A DNA stretch of 64,000 bases from the NCBI GenBank assembly GCA_015061725.1, contig SUVX01000007.1, positions 1 through 64,000 on the forward strand. Direction: 5' to 3'. Each line of letters opens with the position of its first letter. Position 1 is the first letter of the stretch. The stretch comes from Lentisphaerota bacterium (GTDB lineage: Bacteria > Verrucomicrobiota > Lentisphaeria > Victivallales > Victivallaceae). Positions 8,146 to 16,603 of this stretch are shown piece by piece. The position numbers and the translations under genes were made by a program. Below the pieces are notes generated by a model. That model was not told the DNA's origin. It was given only the letters and a program-made list of their open reading frames with translations, and ran no database searches.

Positions 8146-8556
8146 ATGTCCGTGTTGATCGTTTTTCTTTATGCCCTGGTCGTTGTTGTTTCTCTGCTGC
8201 TGATCGGGCTGATTCTGATTCAACCGTCCAAGTCCGGAGGAATGGGTGCGGCTTTCGGTGGAATCGGTGAGTCCATGTTCGGCGGAAAAGCCGGCAGTCA
8301 TCTGACCAAGGCAACTGTTTGGCTGACTGCGATTTTTATGGTGCTTGCACTTGTTCTTGCCATCCTGATCGGTCACGGTGCCCGCATGGAAAGCGGAAAC
8401 GCAGGTGTTGAAAAGGAACTTGCCGCCGCCGCCAAGGCTGAGAAAAAAGCAGCTCCTGCTGCGAAATCCGCCGCCAAGGCTGAGAAAAAAGCAGCTCCTG
8501 CTGCGAAACCCGCCGCCAAGGCTGAGAAAAAAGCAGCTCCTGCTGCGAAAAAGTAA
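8146..8556 (+). CDS. secG: Preprotein translocase subunit SecG with Lys/Ala-rich tail
   Basis: 136 residues. Two membrane helices flank the SecG signature (LIQPSKSGGMGAAFGG, then ESMFGGKAG and the LTKATVWLT helix). It is an accessory subunit of the SecYEG channel. The core needs only about 75-85 residues. The extra C-terminal tail consists of three near-identical 14-residue units (AAKAEKKAAPAAK plus one variable residue). The tail is strongly positive and presumably faces one side of the membrane; its role is unknown. It is preceded by tpiA and followed 21 nt later by the pilus-like operon. Confidence 0.95.
   Translation: MSVLIVFLYALVVVVSLLLIGLILIQPSKSGGMGAAFGGIGESMFGGKAGSHLTKATVWLTAIFMVLALVLAILIGHGARMESGNAGVEKELAAAAKAEKKAAPAAKSAAKAEKKAAPAAKPAAKAEKKAAPAAKK
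8428..8553 (+). repeat. 42-bp tandem repeat, three units, inside secG
   Basis: Three units of 42 bp (8428-8469, 8470-8511, 8512-8553), identical apart from the last codon of each unit (Ser, Pro, Lys). The near-perfect DNA identity suggests recent expansion or ongoing homogenisation; copy number may vary between strains. Confidence 0.95.
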
Positions 8557-8577
8557 TTTGAACAGAGGGAAGGTTGT

Positions 8578-9336
8578 ATGAACAGATTTATCCGGCTGCT
8601 GATTTTGATGTTGGTGTTTGCCTGCTCAGGTGTTTGGGCATCAAAGGCCAATGTTGTTCAGTTCGGTGCCATCCGTGTACAGCTTTCCCTTGAAGCGGCT
8701 CCGTCGGTTTCAAGAACCGGCGGAACGCTGGGAGCTTACGGTTCCGGCGGCGTTTCATTTGTCAACAAACGCTGGCTGGTCGTTCATGTAAGTTTTGTTC
8801 CCGGTGTGGTTTCGATGCGGAAAATGGCTAAAAATGCCGGAAACCAGAGAGGGATCCAAGGTTTGAACGGACGCTGGATAGATGATGTCAATATGCGCGT
8901 CCGTGTCGCTTTTCCGAGTTCCAATGCCCGGAAAAGCAATGTTGTGTACAGTATATTGGAGGGACAGACGACTTTTTGGACACTCCGGCTTGACGGCAGA
9001 CGGCATACGGCAGTGATGTTTGTTCCGCCGCAACTGCTTGACAGATATGCTTCCACCACTTCAGGCGGACGCAAAGAAATCGCGTTGACAACGGCTGATT
9101 ACAGGGTTCTTGTTGAGTTTTCTGACAGCCGGGGTAATTTCCTGGGACGCGCAACCGAACGCAGCGGTAATAAACACCAGGAAAATATTGCATTTTTTGA
9201 ATCCCTTGTCAACAGTCCCGCTACGATGGTTGTCAAGGGTGCGGTTCTGCCCAGGAACAAATCACCCTGGGCATGGCATATGCCTTCTACTTTTGACTAC
9301 ATTAAAGATACCGGAAACGATACCGGAAAAAATTGA
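8578..9336 (+). CDS. Secreted pilus-associated protein, Amuc_1102-like
   Basis: 252 residues with a signal peptide (hydrophobic LLILMLVFACSGVWA, cleavage after about residue 21). The mature part is beta-rich with no catalytic motif. I do not recognise it by sequence alone with certainty. The call rests on position: it is the first of five genes colinear with the Akkermansia Amuc_1102-1101-1100-1099-1098 pilus-like cluster. It starts 21 nt after secG and ends 27 nt before the PilM-like gene, so it is in the operon. An extracellular or periplasmic role in the pilus-like complex is inferred. Confidence 0.68.
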   Translation: MNRFIRLLILMLVFACSGVWASKANVVQFGAIRVQLSLEAAPSVSRTGGTLGAYGSGGVSFVNKRWLVVHVSFVPGVVSMRKMAKNAGNQRGIQGLNGRWIDDVNMRVRVAFPSSNARKSNVVYSILEGQTTFWTLRLDGRRHTAVMFVPPQLLDRYASTTSGGRKEIALTTADYRVLVEFSDSRGNFLGRATERSGNKHQENIAFFESLVNSPATMVVKGAVLPRNKSPWAWHMPSTFDYIKDTGNDTGKN

Positions 9337-9363
9337 TAATTTCAGTGCAGGGAAAACGGAAAT

Positions 9364-11145
9364 ATGGCAAAAGATAACCGATTGCTGACGATTGATGTTG
9401 GCACAGACAGCGTGAAAATGGCGGAATTCAGTTTCGCCCTTGACGGTGCGATTACACTTGATAAATTTGCATTTCAGAAATTTGATTTTCAGTCTGAGTC
9501 GCTGGAGACTCCCGGGTTTGCCGAGATTTATCATGATATGTTGGCAACTTACGGATTTACGGCAAAACAGGTGCGCCTTTCCCTGCCCGCACAGACGTCG
9601 TTCATCCGTTTAAGCAAACTCCCGACTGTTATCGGCTCCCAGAAGGCGATCGGCAAAATCGTTGAATTTGAAGCCCGTCAGAGTGTTCCGTACTCCATGG
9701 ATGAAGTTGAATGGAACTACCAGCTGATGCGCCATGAGTGGGAAGAAGAACGTCTTGAAACTCAGGAAGACGGCAGTCAGCTTGAAATCAAAGAGACTCA
9801 CGAGGAATTTGAAGCTCTCTTTGTTGCCGTCAAAACCGAAAATGTGACTGAATTTACAGATGTCATTGCCGATTCCGGCAAGGATATTCTTTCTGTTAAT
9901 ATTGCCCCCGTTCCGCTTTTCAATGCTGCCAAAGCCACTCAAATCAAGGATGATGAGTGTGCGCTGCTGCTTAATATCGGCAACAAGAGTTCCTGTCTGA
10001 TTATCGGAGATCACAACCGTATCTTCATTCGCAGCATTCCTATTGCCGGACATACGATTACGCTTCAGATTGCCAAAGAGTTCGGAATTTCTGTTGAAGA
10101 GGCCGAAGGTCTTAAAAAACGTTACGGATTTGTCGCTCTCGGCGGTGCTTATGAAGAACCTGAATCTGAACTTGCTTCAACGATTTCAAAAATTGCCCGT
10201 AACGTCATGACCCGTCTGCACGGTGAAATCAGCCGTTCCATCAACGTCTGGCGCAGTCAGCACGGCGGACATGCGCCGGAACGCGTGCTGCTTTCAGGCG
10301 GTGCTTCAAGTATGATGTATCTGCCTGATTTCTTCCAGGAAAAACTGCGTGTTCCGGTGGAATACCTCAATACATTCGGTGCAATCAATATCGGTCCTGA
10401 AGTTGACCGTAACGCTTTGCAGGCTGTCGCTCCGATGTTCCAGGAACTGATCGGAATGAGTATCCGGAATGTTATCCGCTGTCCGCTTGAAATCGTTCTG
10501 CTTCCCCGTTCCATCCGCAAACAGAAAGAGTTGAACCGCCGGAAACCGTATTTCTATGCGGCGGCAGGCACTTTGCTGTTGTGTCTTTCGATTTTTGCCT
10601 CCGGAATGAACATGATGCTGAACTTCAACCAGAAGCGCGTGGACCGTGTTAAGCAGGAGGTCAGCAAGACAGAAGCAAAATATCAGGAAATCAGCGGTCT
10701 TGTGGGACAGCTCAACGGTATAAAAGGTTCGTTTGAAGAAACTGTTCAGTTGTTCAAAGAACGCAACGCCTGGGGTGAAGTTATTGCGGAACTTCAGAGT
10801 CTTATGCCCGATACGATGTGGCTTTTGAGTTTTGAGGGTGTGGGTGATCCTGTTGAAAATACCGAAAACAATGATCCCAATGCTCCGAAAACAGCAGAAG
10901 TTCAGAAGACTGAACGTCAGCGTTTTGAAGAAACAGTTGCTGTCCAGGAAATCAAACGTCTGCGGATAAAAGGCTGTACTCTTGTTTTCAATGATCAGAC
11001 ACTGCAGGAAAAGGAATTGATGGATAAAATCGCCAATTCCAAACATTTTGCTTCTGCTGAGATCGTTGAACGTTTGAAACCCAATGATCTTAATCTTACG
11101 GGGTTTGACATGTATCTCACACTGAAAACACCGATCAAAAAATAA
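9364..11145 (+). CDS. PilM-like ATPase fused to a PilN-like membrane segment (Amuc_1101-like)
   Basis: 593 residues. The N-terminal ~380 residues are an actin-like PilM/FtsA-type fold: the LTIDVGTDSVKMAEF phosphate-1 loop, SLPAQTSF, the LLNIGNKSSCLII phosphate-2 turn and VLLSGGASSM. A single membrane helix lies at about 396-418, followed by a coiled-coil-like region and an alpha/beta C-terminal domain as in PilN. In canonical type IV pili PilM (cytoplasmic) and PilN (inner membrane) are separate proteins that bind each other; here both appear in one chain. The predicted role is the inner-membrane assembly platform. The pilus ATPases PilB and PilT are not in the window. Confidence 0.85.
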   Translation: MAKDNRLLTIDVGTDSVKMAEFSFALDGAITLDKFAFQKFDFQSESLETPGFAEIYHDMLATYGFTAKQVRLSLPAQTSFIRLSKLPTVIGSQKAIGKIVEFEARQSVPYSMDEVEWNYQLMRHEWEEERLETQEDGSQLEIKETHEEFEALFVAVKTENVTEFTDVIADSGKDILSVNIAPVPLFNAAKATQIKDDECALLLNIGNKSSCLIIGDHNRIFIRSIPIAGHTITLQIAKEFGISVEEAEGLKKRYGFVALGGAYEEPESELASTISKIARNVMTRLHGEISRSINVWRSQHGGHAPERVLLSGGASSMMYLPDFFQEKLRVPVEYLNTFGAINIGPEVDRNALQAVAPMFQELIGMSIRNVIRCPLEIVLLPRSIRKQKELNRRKPYFYAAAGTLLLCLSIFASGMNMMLNFNQKRVDRVKQEVSKTEAKYQEISGLVGQLNGIKGSFEETVQLFKERNAWGEVIAELQSLMPDTMWLLSFEGVGDPVENTENNDPNAPKTAEVQKTERQRFEETVAVQEIKRLRIKGCTLVFNDQTLQEKELMDKIANSKHFASAEIVERLKPNDLNLTGFDMYLTLKTPIKK

Positions 11146-11160
11146 CGGAGTTGACGAAAA

Positions 11161-12492
11161 GTGAATCGTTTTGTAAAACAGAATTTGTTGCTGATTACAG
11201 TGATGAGTATCGCATCTGTAGTCATCCTGGCATTGCTGATTTACTCAGCAATAGTTTATTTTCAGATGAGTCAGTGTATTTCTGAGACGGACAGTTTGCG
11301 GCAGAAGATTGCAACACTTATCCGGCATACGCCTGCGCCTGTTGATGAAAACAAGCCGCTGATCAGTCAGGATATTGCGCTTTATACCAAACTTAACGGC
11401 GAACTTTCAAAGACGATCGGCCGTCCCTATCAACCGGCAGCGGATCGTTTCATTGAGATTCTGATGAATGTCAAGAAAGGTGAAAGCATTGAAGAAGCTC
11501 GCAAAAAATTTATTGAAGAATATAATAACACTGTCGGCAAAGATGAGAATCCCGCACGTCAGGGAATGGCACTTGATGAATTGCGCCGCAAATACCGGAA
11601 TACCTGGGATAAGGCTTTGCAGGAGTTTGTGAAACTTGTGACTCCGTTGACTCAGGAGCCGGATTTGGAACATGATGGAGAAGCATTTGCTTTCTATACG
11701 ATCGGAATCCCCCGTAAAATGCAGAACGATCCGGAAAAACTTTTGACTTATTCCCGCAAGTATCAGGAAAAAATCCACCAGCTTCTGGGGCAGAAAATGC
11801 GTCCTGAAGCGGATGCTCTCGGATTTACATTTATTGAAAACCCGAGTACAACCTACAAGTCTGAAGAAGGGGGCGTTGCTGCTCCTTTCCGTAAAGAGGA
11901 TATTCCGCTTATTTTCCGTCATTGGGATATCATCGGCGATATCTGCAAAAAGATCAGTGTTGTGGATATCAAGTCTCTCAACTTTTTCCATATTCGCGGT
12001 ATCAATAAAGAAAACGGAGCCTACGACGCGACGTTTGTCGGACGCGGTAATTACATGATTACCCATTATTCTTTTGAAGTAACGGCATCTCTTGACAATT
12101 TGCGCAAACTTGCAAACGGTTTCGGCTACGATCCGGCGACCCGGCGTTTCTATATTGTCAGAAGTGTTTTTGTGTACGCTTCTGACATTGAGGCTGCCTC
12201 TGCAAAGCAGTTGTTGAATCCGGTTGCTGTCCAGCAGGAGACCGAGAAGAAGGATGCCGCACCTCAGGTTCGCCGGGGCAGACGCCGTGGTTCTGTTGTG
12301 GAGGAAGTTGCCACAGAAACTCAAGATAGAGAAAAAGAACTTCGTGCCAAATGGCAGGAAGAATTCGAAAAACGTGAAAAGAGTCTGCCGTTTTATCAGC
12401 GAAGCGGCTATGGGGATGTCAAGTTGGGCGGCGCGAGTGAGTACCGGGCTGTTTTTGACATTGAGTATATTGAACTTGCCGGTATGAACTGA
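11161..12492 (+). CDS. Amuc_1100-like pilus-associated membrane protein
   Basis: 443 residues, GTG start 15 nt after the PilM/N gene with an ACGGAG site upstream. A single N-terminal membrane helix (about 10-36) and a following coiled-coil stretch anchor a large periplasmic or external part. Near residue 375 is an Arg-rich stretch (RRGRRRGS), then a charged Glu/Lys helix. The size and architecture are PilO-like and its place fits Amuc_1100, the Akkermansia outer-surface protein reported to act on host TLR2; it is longer than that protein. Homology is inferred from synteny and topology rather than clear motif identity. Confidence 0.68.
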   Translation: MNRFVKQNLLLITVMSIASVVILALLIYSAIVYFQMSQCISETDSLRQKIATLIRHTPAPVDENKPLISQDIALYTKLNGELSKTIGRPYQPAADRFIEILMNVKKGESIEEARKKFIEEYNNTVGKDENPARQGMALDELRRKYRNTWDKALQEFVKLVTPLTQEPDLEHDGEAFAFYTIGIPRKMQNDPEKLLTYSRKYQEKIHQLLGQKMRPEADALGFTFIENPSTTYKSEEGGVAAPFRKEDIPLIFRHWDIIGDICKKISVVDIKSLNFFHIRGINKENGAYDATFVGRGNYMITHYSFEVTASLDNLRKLANGFGYDPATRRFYIVRSVFVYASDIEAASAKQLLNPVAVQQETEKKDAAPQVRRGRRRGSVVEEVATETQDREKELRAKWQEEFEKREKSLPFYQRSGYGDVKLGGASEYRAVFDIEYIELAGMN

Positions 12493-12507
12493 TTTTTTTC
12501 TGGAGGA

Positions 12508-13893
12508 ATGACCGTGGATTTCATCAATAAACATTACGAAAAACTGATTCTGCTGGGAATGCTTCTGTTCTTCATCTTTGCGATGGTGAACGTTTGGAGT
12601 ATTGCTTCTCAGACCAAAGATGTCAAAGATTCTGACCTCCGTATTCCGACCCGGCAGGCGGACTACAAACCTCAGGATTCCAAAGATAAAAATCTTCAGC
12701 CTGACAACATCCGGAAAGATGGAACTTTTGTCTGGGCAAAGGCCGGATCCCGGAATAAACAATCTGCCGGTCTTTTTTACAGTGATTTGACCGAATTTCC
12801 GGGACTTGCCGTCTGTTTTGTCGGCAAAGATGATGAGGGCAAAGAAAGCGGCTGCGGAGCTCTGGTTCCCCGTGTGTATTTCAATGATAAACCCTGTCCC
12901 GGCTGCGGACGTATTTTAAAGGTTCCTCCCAAACGTCCGAAAATCCGCCGGAATGTCATTACAGCAGATGACTCAGACGGTGATGGAATGCCCAACTCCT
13001 ATGAAGAAACAAACAAGCTTGACAAAAACAATCCTTACGATGCACTTTATGATGCCGATGGTGATGGATTTGCCAATATTTTTGAAATGGAGAAAAACAC
13101 CAATCCGACGATTGCCCGCAATCATCCGCCGCTGTGGTACCGTTTGCGTCTGGTTGCAGTCCGCCGTGTTGTGCTGCCGGTGAGTTTCCGCGCACTCAAT
13201 ACCAACCGTCAGGAAAACCACAAACGCTGGGATCTTCAGATCAACTATAAGATTTTCAGTCGCGGCAGAGTGACAGAAAGAACGGATCTCAAGCGCGTTA
13301 ATGAAACGATTCAAATTGAAAAACGCCGTTACCGCATCAAAAGAGTGGAGCGCATTATCAGCGACTCTTCAGGCAGCGGCAAAAAGAAAGAGGAACTTGT
13401 TGCAGGCGGTGTGGAAAAGGCTGCTGAAGACAAGGCACAGGATCTTTCCAAGATTTACCTTGAAGAAGAGCTGACTGCTGCTCAGAAGAAAAACGGTGAA
13501 GCACCGGATAAACTTGAAATGCAGATCGGCAAGCCGGTGTATTCTTCAGATCGCCGTCCGATTTTTGAAGATGTCGGTATGCCTGAAGGCAAACGTACGG
13601 AGATGGTTGTCCGTATCGGCGAGCGTTTCCGCATGGGAAATTCCCGTATCGGATATTCTGATTACATCTTGCGTTCTTTTGATGAAAAGAAGATGGTTGC
13701 CAATCTGGAACGTGCCAGAGTTTCCGGCAAGCAGGATCCCGCAAAAGATGAACTGGGCAAGGTTATGCTCGTCACCCGTGAAAGTGAAATTCCTGAAGAC
13801 AGCCGGGTGATTGATATTATCGGTGGAACGGGAGGAATGGCGCCGACTGACAATAATATGGTCAGACAGACGGTCCCGGGACGCAGAAGATAA
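12508..13893 (+). CDS. Amuc_1099-like pilus system protein with Ca-binding-type repeats
   Basis: 461 residues. One membrane helix near residues 12-33. A zinc-ribbon-like cysteine set follows (CGALVP ... CPGCGR), then two acidic loops, DDSDGDGMPNSYEE and DADGDGFANIFE, of the thrombospondin type-3/EF-hand-like DxDxDG kind that bind calcium. The remainder is beta-rich and charged. It starts 15 nt after the Amuc_1100-like gene. In the syntenic Akkermansia cluster the same position holds Amuc_1099. A periplasmic adaptor (PilP-like) between the inner-membrane platform and the secretin is the likely role. Confidence 0.7.
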   Translation: MTVDFINKHYEKLILLGMLLFFIFAMVNVWSIASQTKDVKDSDLRIPTRQADYKPQDSKDKNLQPDNIRKDGTFVWAKAGSRNKQSAGLFYSDLTEFPGLAVCFVGKDDEGKESGCGALVPRVYFNDKPCPGCGRILKVPPKRPKIRRNVITADDSDGDGMPNSYEETNKLDKNNPYDALYDADGDGFANIFEMEKNTNPTIARNHPPLWYRLRLVAVRRVVLPVSFRALNTNRQENHKRWDLQINYKIFSRGRVTERTDLKRVNETIQIEKRRYRIKRVERIISDSSGSGKKKEELVAGGVEKAAEDKAQDLSKIYLEEELTAAQKKNGEAPDKLEMQIGKPVYSSDRRPIFEDVGMPEGKRTEMVVRIGERFRMGNSRIGYSDYILRSFDEKKMVANLERARVSGKQDPAKDELGKVMLVTRESEIPEDSRVIDIIGGTGGMAPTDNNMVRQTVPGRRR

Positions 13894-13934
13894 AGGATTT
13901 TTCAAATATATCACGGTTTTTTTCACCGTATGAC

Positions 13935-13963
13935 TTGATATATTCTAAAAGTGTATGTAAATT
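13935..13963 (+). promoter_or_regulatory. Internal promoter before the secretin genes
   Basis: TTGATA, a 17-nt spacer, TAAATT, about 40 nt before the first secretin start. A small ACGGT/ACCGT hairpin sits just upstream, at about 13912-13930. This 109-nt gap is the largest in the pilus operon and may allow separate secretin expression. Confidence 0.5.
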
Positions 13964-14002
13964 AAAAAGGTATAATTAAGTATATATTGAACAAGGGGGA
14001 AG

Positions 14003-16579
14003 GTGGTGTTTCCTATGCGGATTAAGAAATTTCCGGGTTGTATTGCCGGTATCTTGCCGTTGTTGCTGGTTGTTCAGGCTGCTGAAGCCGGCGATCAGAA
14101 GGAGTCTGTACGTCATATAAAAGCAGTACGTCCTTACAGGGAACCTGTGCAGGTCGTCCGGCACAGGGAAAGAATACAGAAAATCTATGCGGCACAGGAT
14201 GCCAAGTTGGCAAAGGCGGATACTCTTTGCGGTCAGAACAAATTCAAAGAGGCTGTTGCGCTCTGTGAAGATGTGCTGGCTGAATTGGAATTGGAGCTGG
14301 CATCCGTCAGGAATCATGTGGCTTCTTCGCGCGTTGATATGGTGAAAAAGAAAATTGCCGACATCAAAGATCAGTGGAGCCGTGATCTTCTCCGCAAGGC
14401 CCGTCTGGCGGCGGCTGATAAAAAGTATGATGACTGCGTTGCGCTTGCAACTCAGGCGGCGTCACTCAGTCCGCTGCAGAGGGAAGAAGCCAATAATCTG
14501 ATAACTTACGGACGCGGCATGAAATCTGTTCATCAGAAAGAGCAGGATACCGCACTGAGAAAAACCGTTCCCGATCTGAAAAAACAGCAGAGCGAATTCA
14601 AACGTCTGCTCGGGGAAGCCAAAACTTATTTCCGCAACGGCAAACTGGATCTGGCAAGGGATTGCGTTGAAAAGGCCTTTGTTATCAATCCTTATGACCG
14701 TGAGGCGATCATGGTTGCAGGAAACATTTACCGTAAACTTTTCCTCGATGCCTCTTATCGCCGCAGAAGCGATGTTGCCGGTGTGATTGCTTATACGGCC
14801 TGGCAGTGGACTGAGCCGACCTTTAATCTGGTTTTGCCCGACAATATCCCCGGTGCCGAAAAGAGAAGTATCGGTGCTTCCAGTGAGAAACTCAAAAATA
14901 TCCGTTTTGCCGGATTCCACTTTGACGATGCCGACCTTGCCGCTGTGCTGACCTATATTCAGGACCGCAGCAAAGAGGGCGACCCCGAAAAAGATGAACG
15001 TTACAAGGGTGTGACTGTCGGTCACATGCTGACTCCCGATCTGGTTGAAAAGACTCGCGTTACCCTGTCTCTGGATAACGTCTCTCTTGCCTCTGTTCTG
15101 GAGTGTTTGAGTCTGGTGACCGGTTTGAAGTATGAAGTCAGTACCCGTAACGGTCTGACCAGTGTCAACTTTGCTCCCCAGGCGAATGAGATGATTACCC
15201 ATTCCTGGGATGCGCCGCGTAACTTCACGGTGGCTGTGACCGGCAAAACTCCGCCGTCAGCGCTTGAAAGTATGAAAGCTGCCGGTGTGGAAGGCACTGA
15301 AGGTGGTGGCGGCGAAGGCGGAGCCGGAGAGGGCGACACCGGGGGACTTCTGGTTGTTCCCGTCGGTGAAGACTCAAGCAATGACAGTGATGAAACGACT
15401 TTGCTCAAGGGCGGAGCCGTCCGTCAGAACATTGAAATTTCTCCTGAAGAATTGCGCAATTACTTCTCTGAACGCGGCGTGGAGTTCCCCTCCGGAAGTT
15501 CCATCTATTACAGTCCGCGTACCAAGAAGATTGTCGCGACCAACACCCGTGATGCCATCTATAAACTGGACGAACGCATTGACCAGATCGCCGCAGCGGC
15601 AAAACCGCTGGTGATGGTTGAAATCAAGGCAATTGAAATTTCAGAAACCGATTATCAGGATCTGGGATTTGATTGGACGATCAGTTCTTTGAGTTCCGGC
15701 AATATGGATACTGTCACCGGAAATTTGCAAAGCGGTTCACACGGCTGGCAGTTCGGTCAGGGCGTGAACACGCTGCCCGGTGCTGCAATGGCTCTGCTGC
15801 GCGGCGGTACGGGTAAAACGGACGCCAAGACTCCTATCGTGAACAACTGGAATATTTTCCCTGCGCTTTTCGGTTCTCACAATCCGCTGGGTTCCGACAT
15901 TCCGTTGAATATCAGTTTGACGATCAATGCTCTTTCACGCAGTGAACGTACTGAAACGCTTTCTGCGCCCAAAGTCGTTACACAGGACAGACAACGTGCC
16001 ACCGTCAAAATGCAGACGACTTATTACTTCCCCGAAGACTGGGATGAAATGGAAGTTGATGTTATTTCTGCCGATGATGCCGAGCCTGTCTATCAGATTA
16101 CGCCGCCGCTTCCGGACTTCCCTGAAGACGGTGAATCTCTGGGTATCGTTTTTTCAGTGATTCCGACCATCCGTAAAAACCATGACATCAGCCTTGATCT
16201 TGACCTTGCGATGACCAGTTATCTCGGTCCTGACAACTATGAAGTCACCTTTACCGGAATAACTGCCAAAGGTACGACGACTTACACCTACACCGTCTGG
16301 AAACCGATTATCAGTCAGCGTTCCATGAAAACTCAGGTTGATATCAGTGACGGTGAAACGCTGGTTCTCGGCGGAATGGTTCAGAATCAGGCGATTGTCC
16401 GTGTTGACAAGATTCCGATTCTCGGAGATTTGCCGCTGATCGGCAGATTCTTCCAGAGTCAGGCTGAAAACATGGAACGCACCAATCTGCTTATGTTTGT
16501 GACCGCGCGTCTGATTGACGATCACGGCATGCCGATAAAACGCAATCGTGTCAACGCATTGCCGGAATACAACCGCTAA
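14003..16579 (+). CDS. Secretin, type IV pilus/type II secretion outer-membrane channel (Amuc_1098-like), copy 1
   Basis: 858 residues. The GTG start is chosen because an AAGGGGGA site lies just upstream; an ATG at 14015 is possible. Signal peptide to about residue 30, then helical TPR-like repeats to about 250 (for example GKLDLARDCVEKAFVINPYDREA). Secretin N-domains follow, with a Gly/Glu-rich linker near residues 430-445, and the C-terminal secretin domain ends in KIPILGDLPLIGRFFQSQ. It should form the outer-membrane gate of the pilus-like system. It is in one operon with the second secretin, which starts 24 nt downstream. Confidence 0.9.
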   Translation: MVFPMRIKKFPGCIAGILPLLLVVQAAEAGDQKESVRHIKAVRPYREPVQVVRHRERIQKIYAAQDAKLAKADTLCGQNKFKEAVALCEDVLAELELELASVRNHVASSRVDMVKKKIADIKDQWSRDLLRKARLAAADKKYDDCVALATQAASLSPLQREEANNLITYGRGMKSVHQKEQDTALRKTVPDLKKQQSEFKRLLGEAKTYFRNGKLDLARDCVEKAFVINPYDREAIMVAGNIYRKLFLDASYRRRSDVAGVIAYTAWQWTEPTFNLVLPDNIPGAEKRSIGASSEKLKNIRFAGFHFDDADLAAVLTYIQDRSKEGDPEKDERYKGVTVGHMLTPDLVEKTRVTLSLDNVSLASVLECLSLVTGLKYEVSTRNGLTSVNFAPQANEMITHSWDAPRNFTVAVTGKTPPSALESMKAAGVEGTEGGGGEGGAGEGDTGGLLVVPVGEDSSNDSDETTLLKGGAVRQNIEISPEELRNYFSERGVEFPSGSSIYYSPRTKKIVATNTRDAIYKLDERIDQIAAAAKPLVMVEIKAIEISETDYQDLGFDWTISSLSSGNMDTVTGNLQSGSHGWQFGQGVNTLPGAAMALLRGGTGKTDAKTPIVNNWNIFPALFGSHNPLGSDIPLNISLTINALSRSERTETLSAPKVVTQDRQRATVKMQTTYYFPEDWDEMEVDVISADDAEPVYQITPPLPDFPEDGESLGIVFSVIPTIRKNHDISLDLDLAMTSYLGPDNYEVTFTGITAKGTTTYTYTVWKPIISQRSMKTQVDISDGETLVLGGMVQNQAIVRVDKIPILGDLPLIGRFFQSQAENMERTNLLMFVTARLIDDHGMPIKRNRVNALPEYNR

Positions 16580-16603
16580 GTAACGACTATGGAGTTTTTG
16601 AAT

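Noticed and set aside
7321-8376. 351-residue minus-strand ORF opposite tpiA
   Set aside because: It lies exactly over two certain genes (tpiA and secG) and is rich in Ser, Asp, Gln and His with no domain or ribosome site; a codon-bias shadow.
11407-12762. 451-residue minus-strand ORF across two pilus genes
   Set aside because: It spans the junction of two well-supported genes on the other strand and has Phe/Ile-rich random composition.
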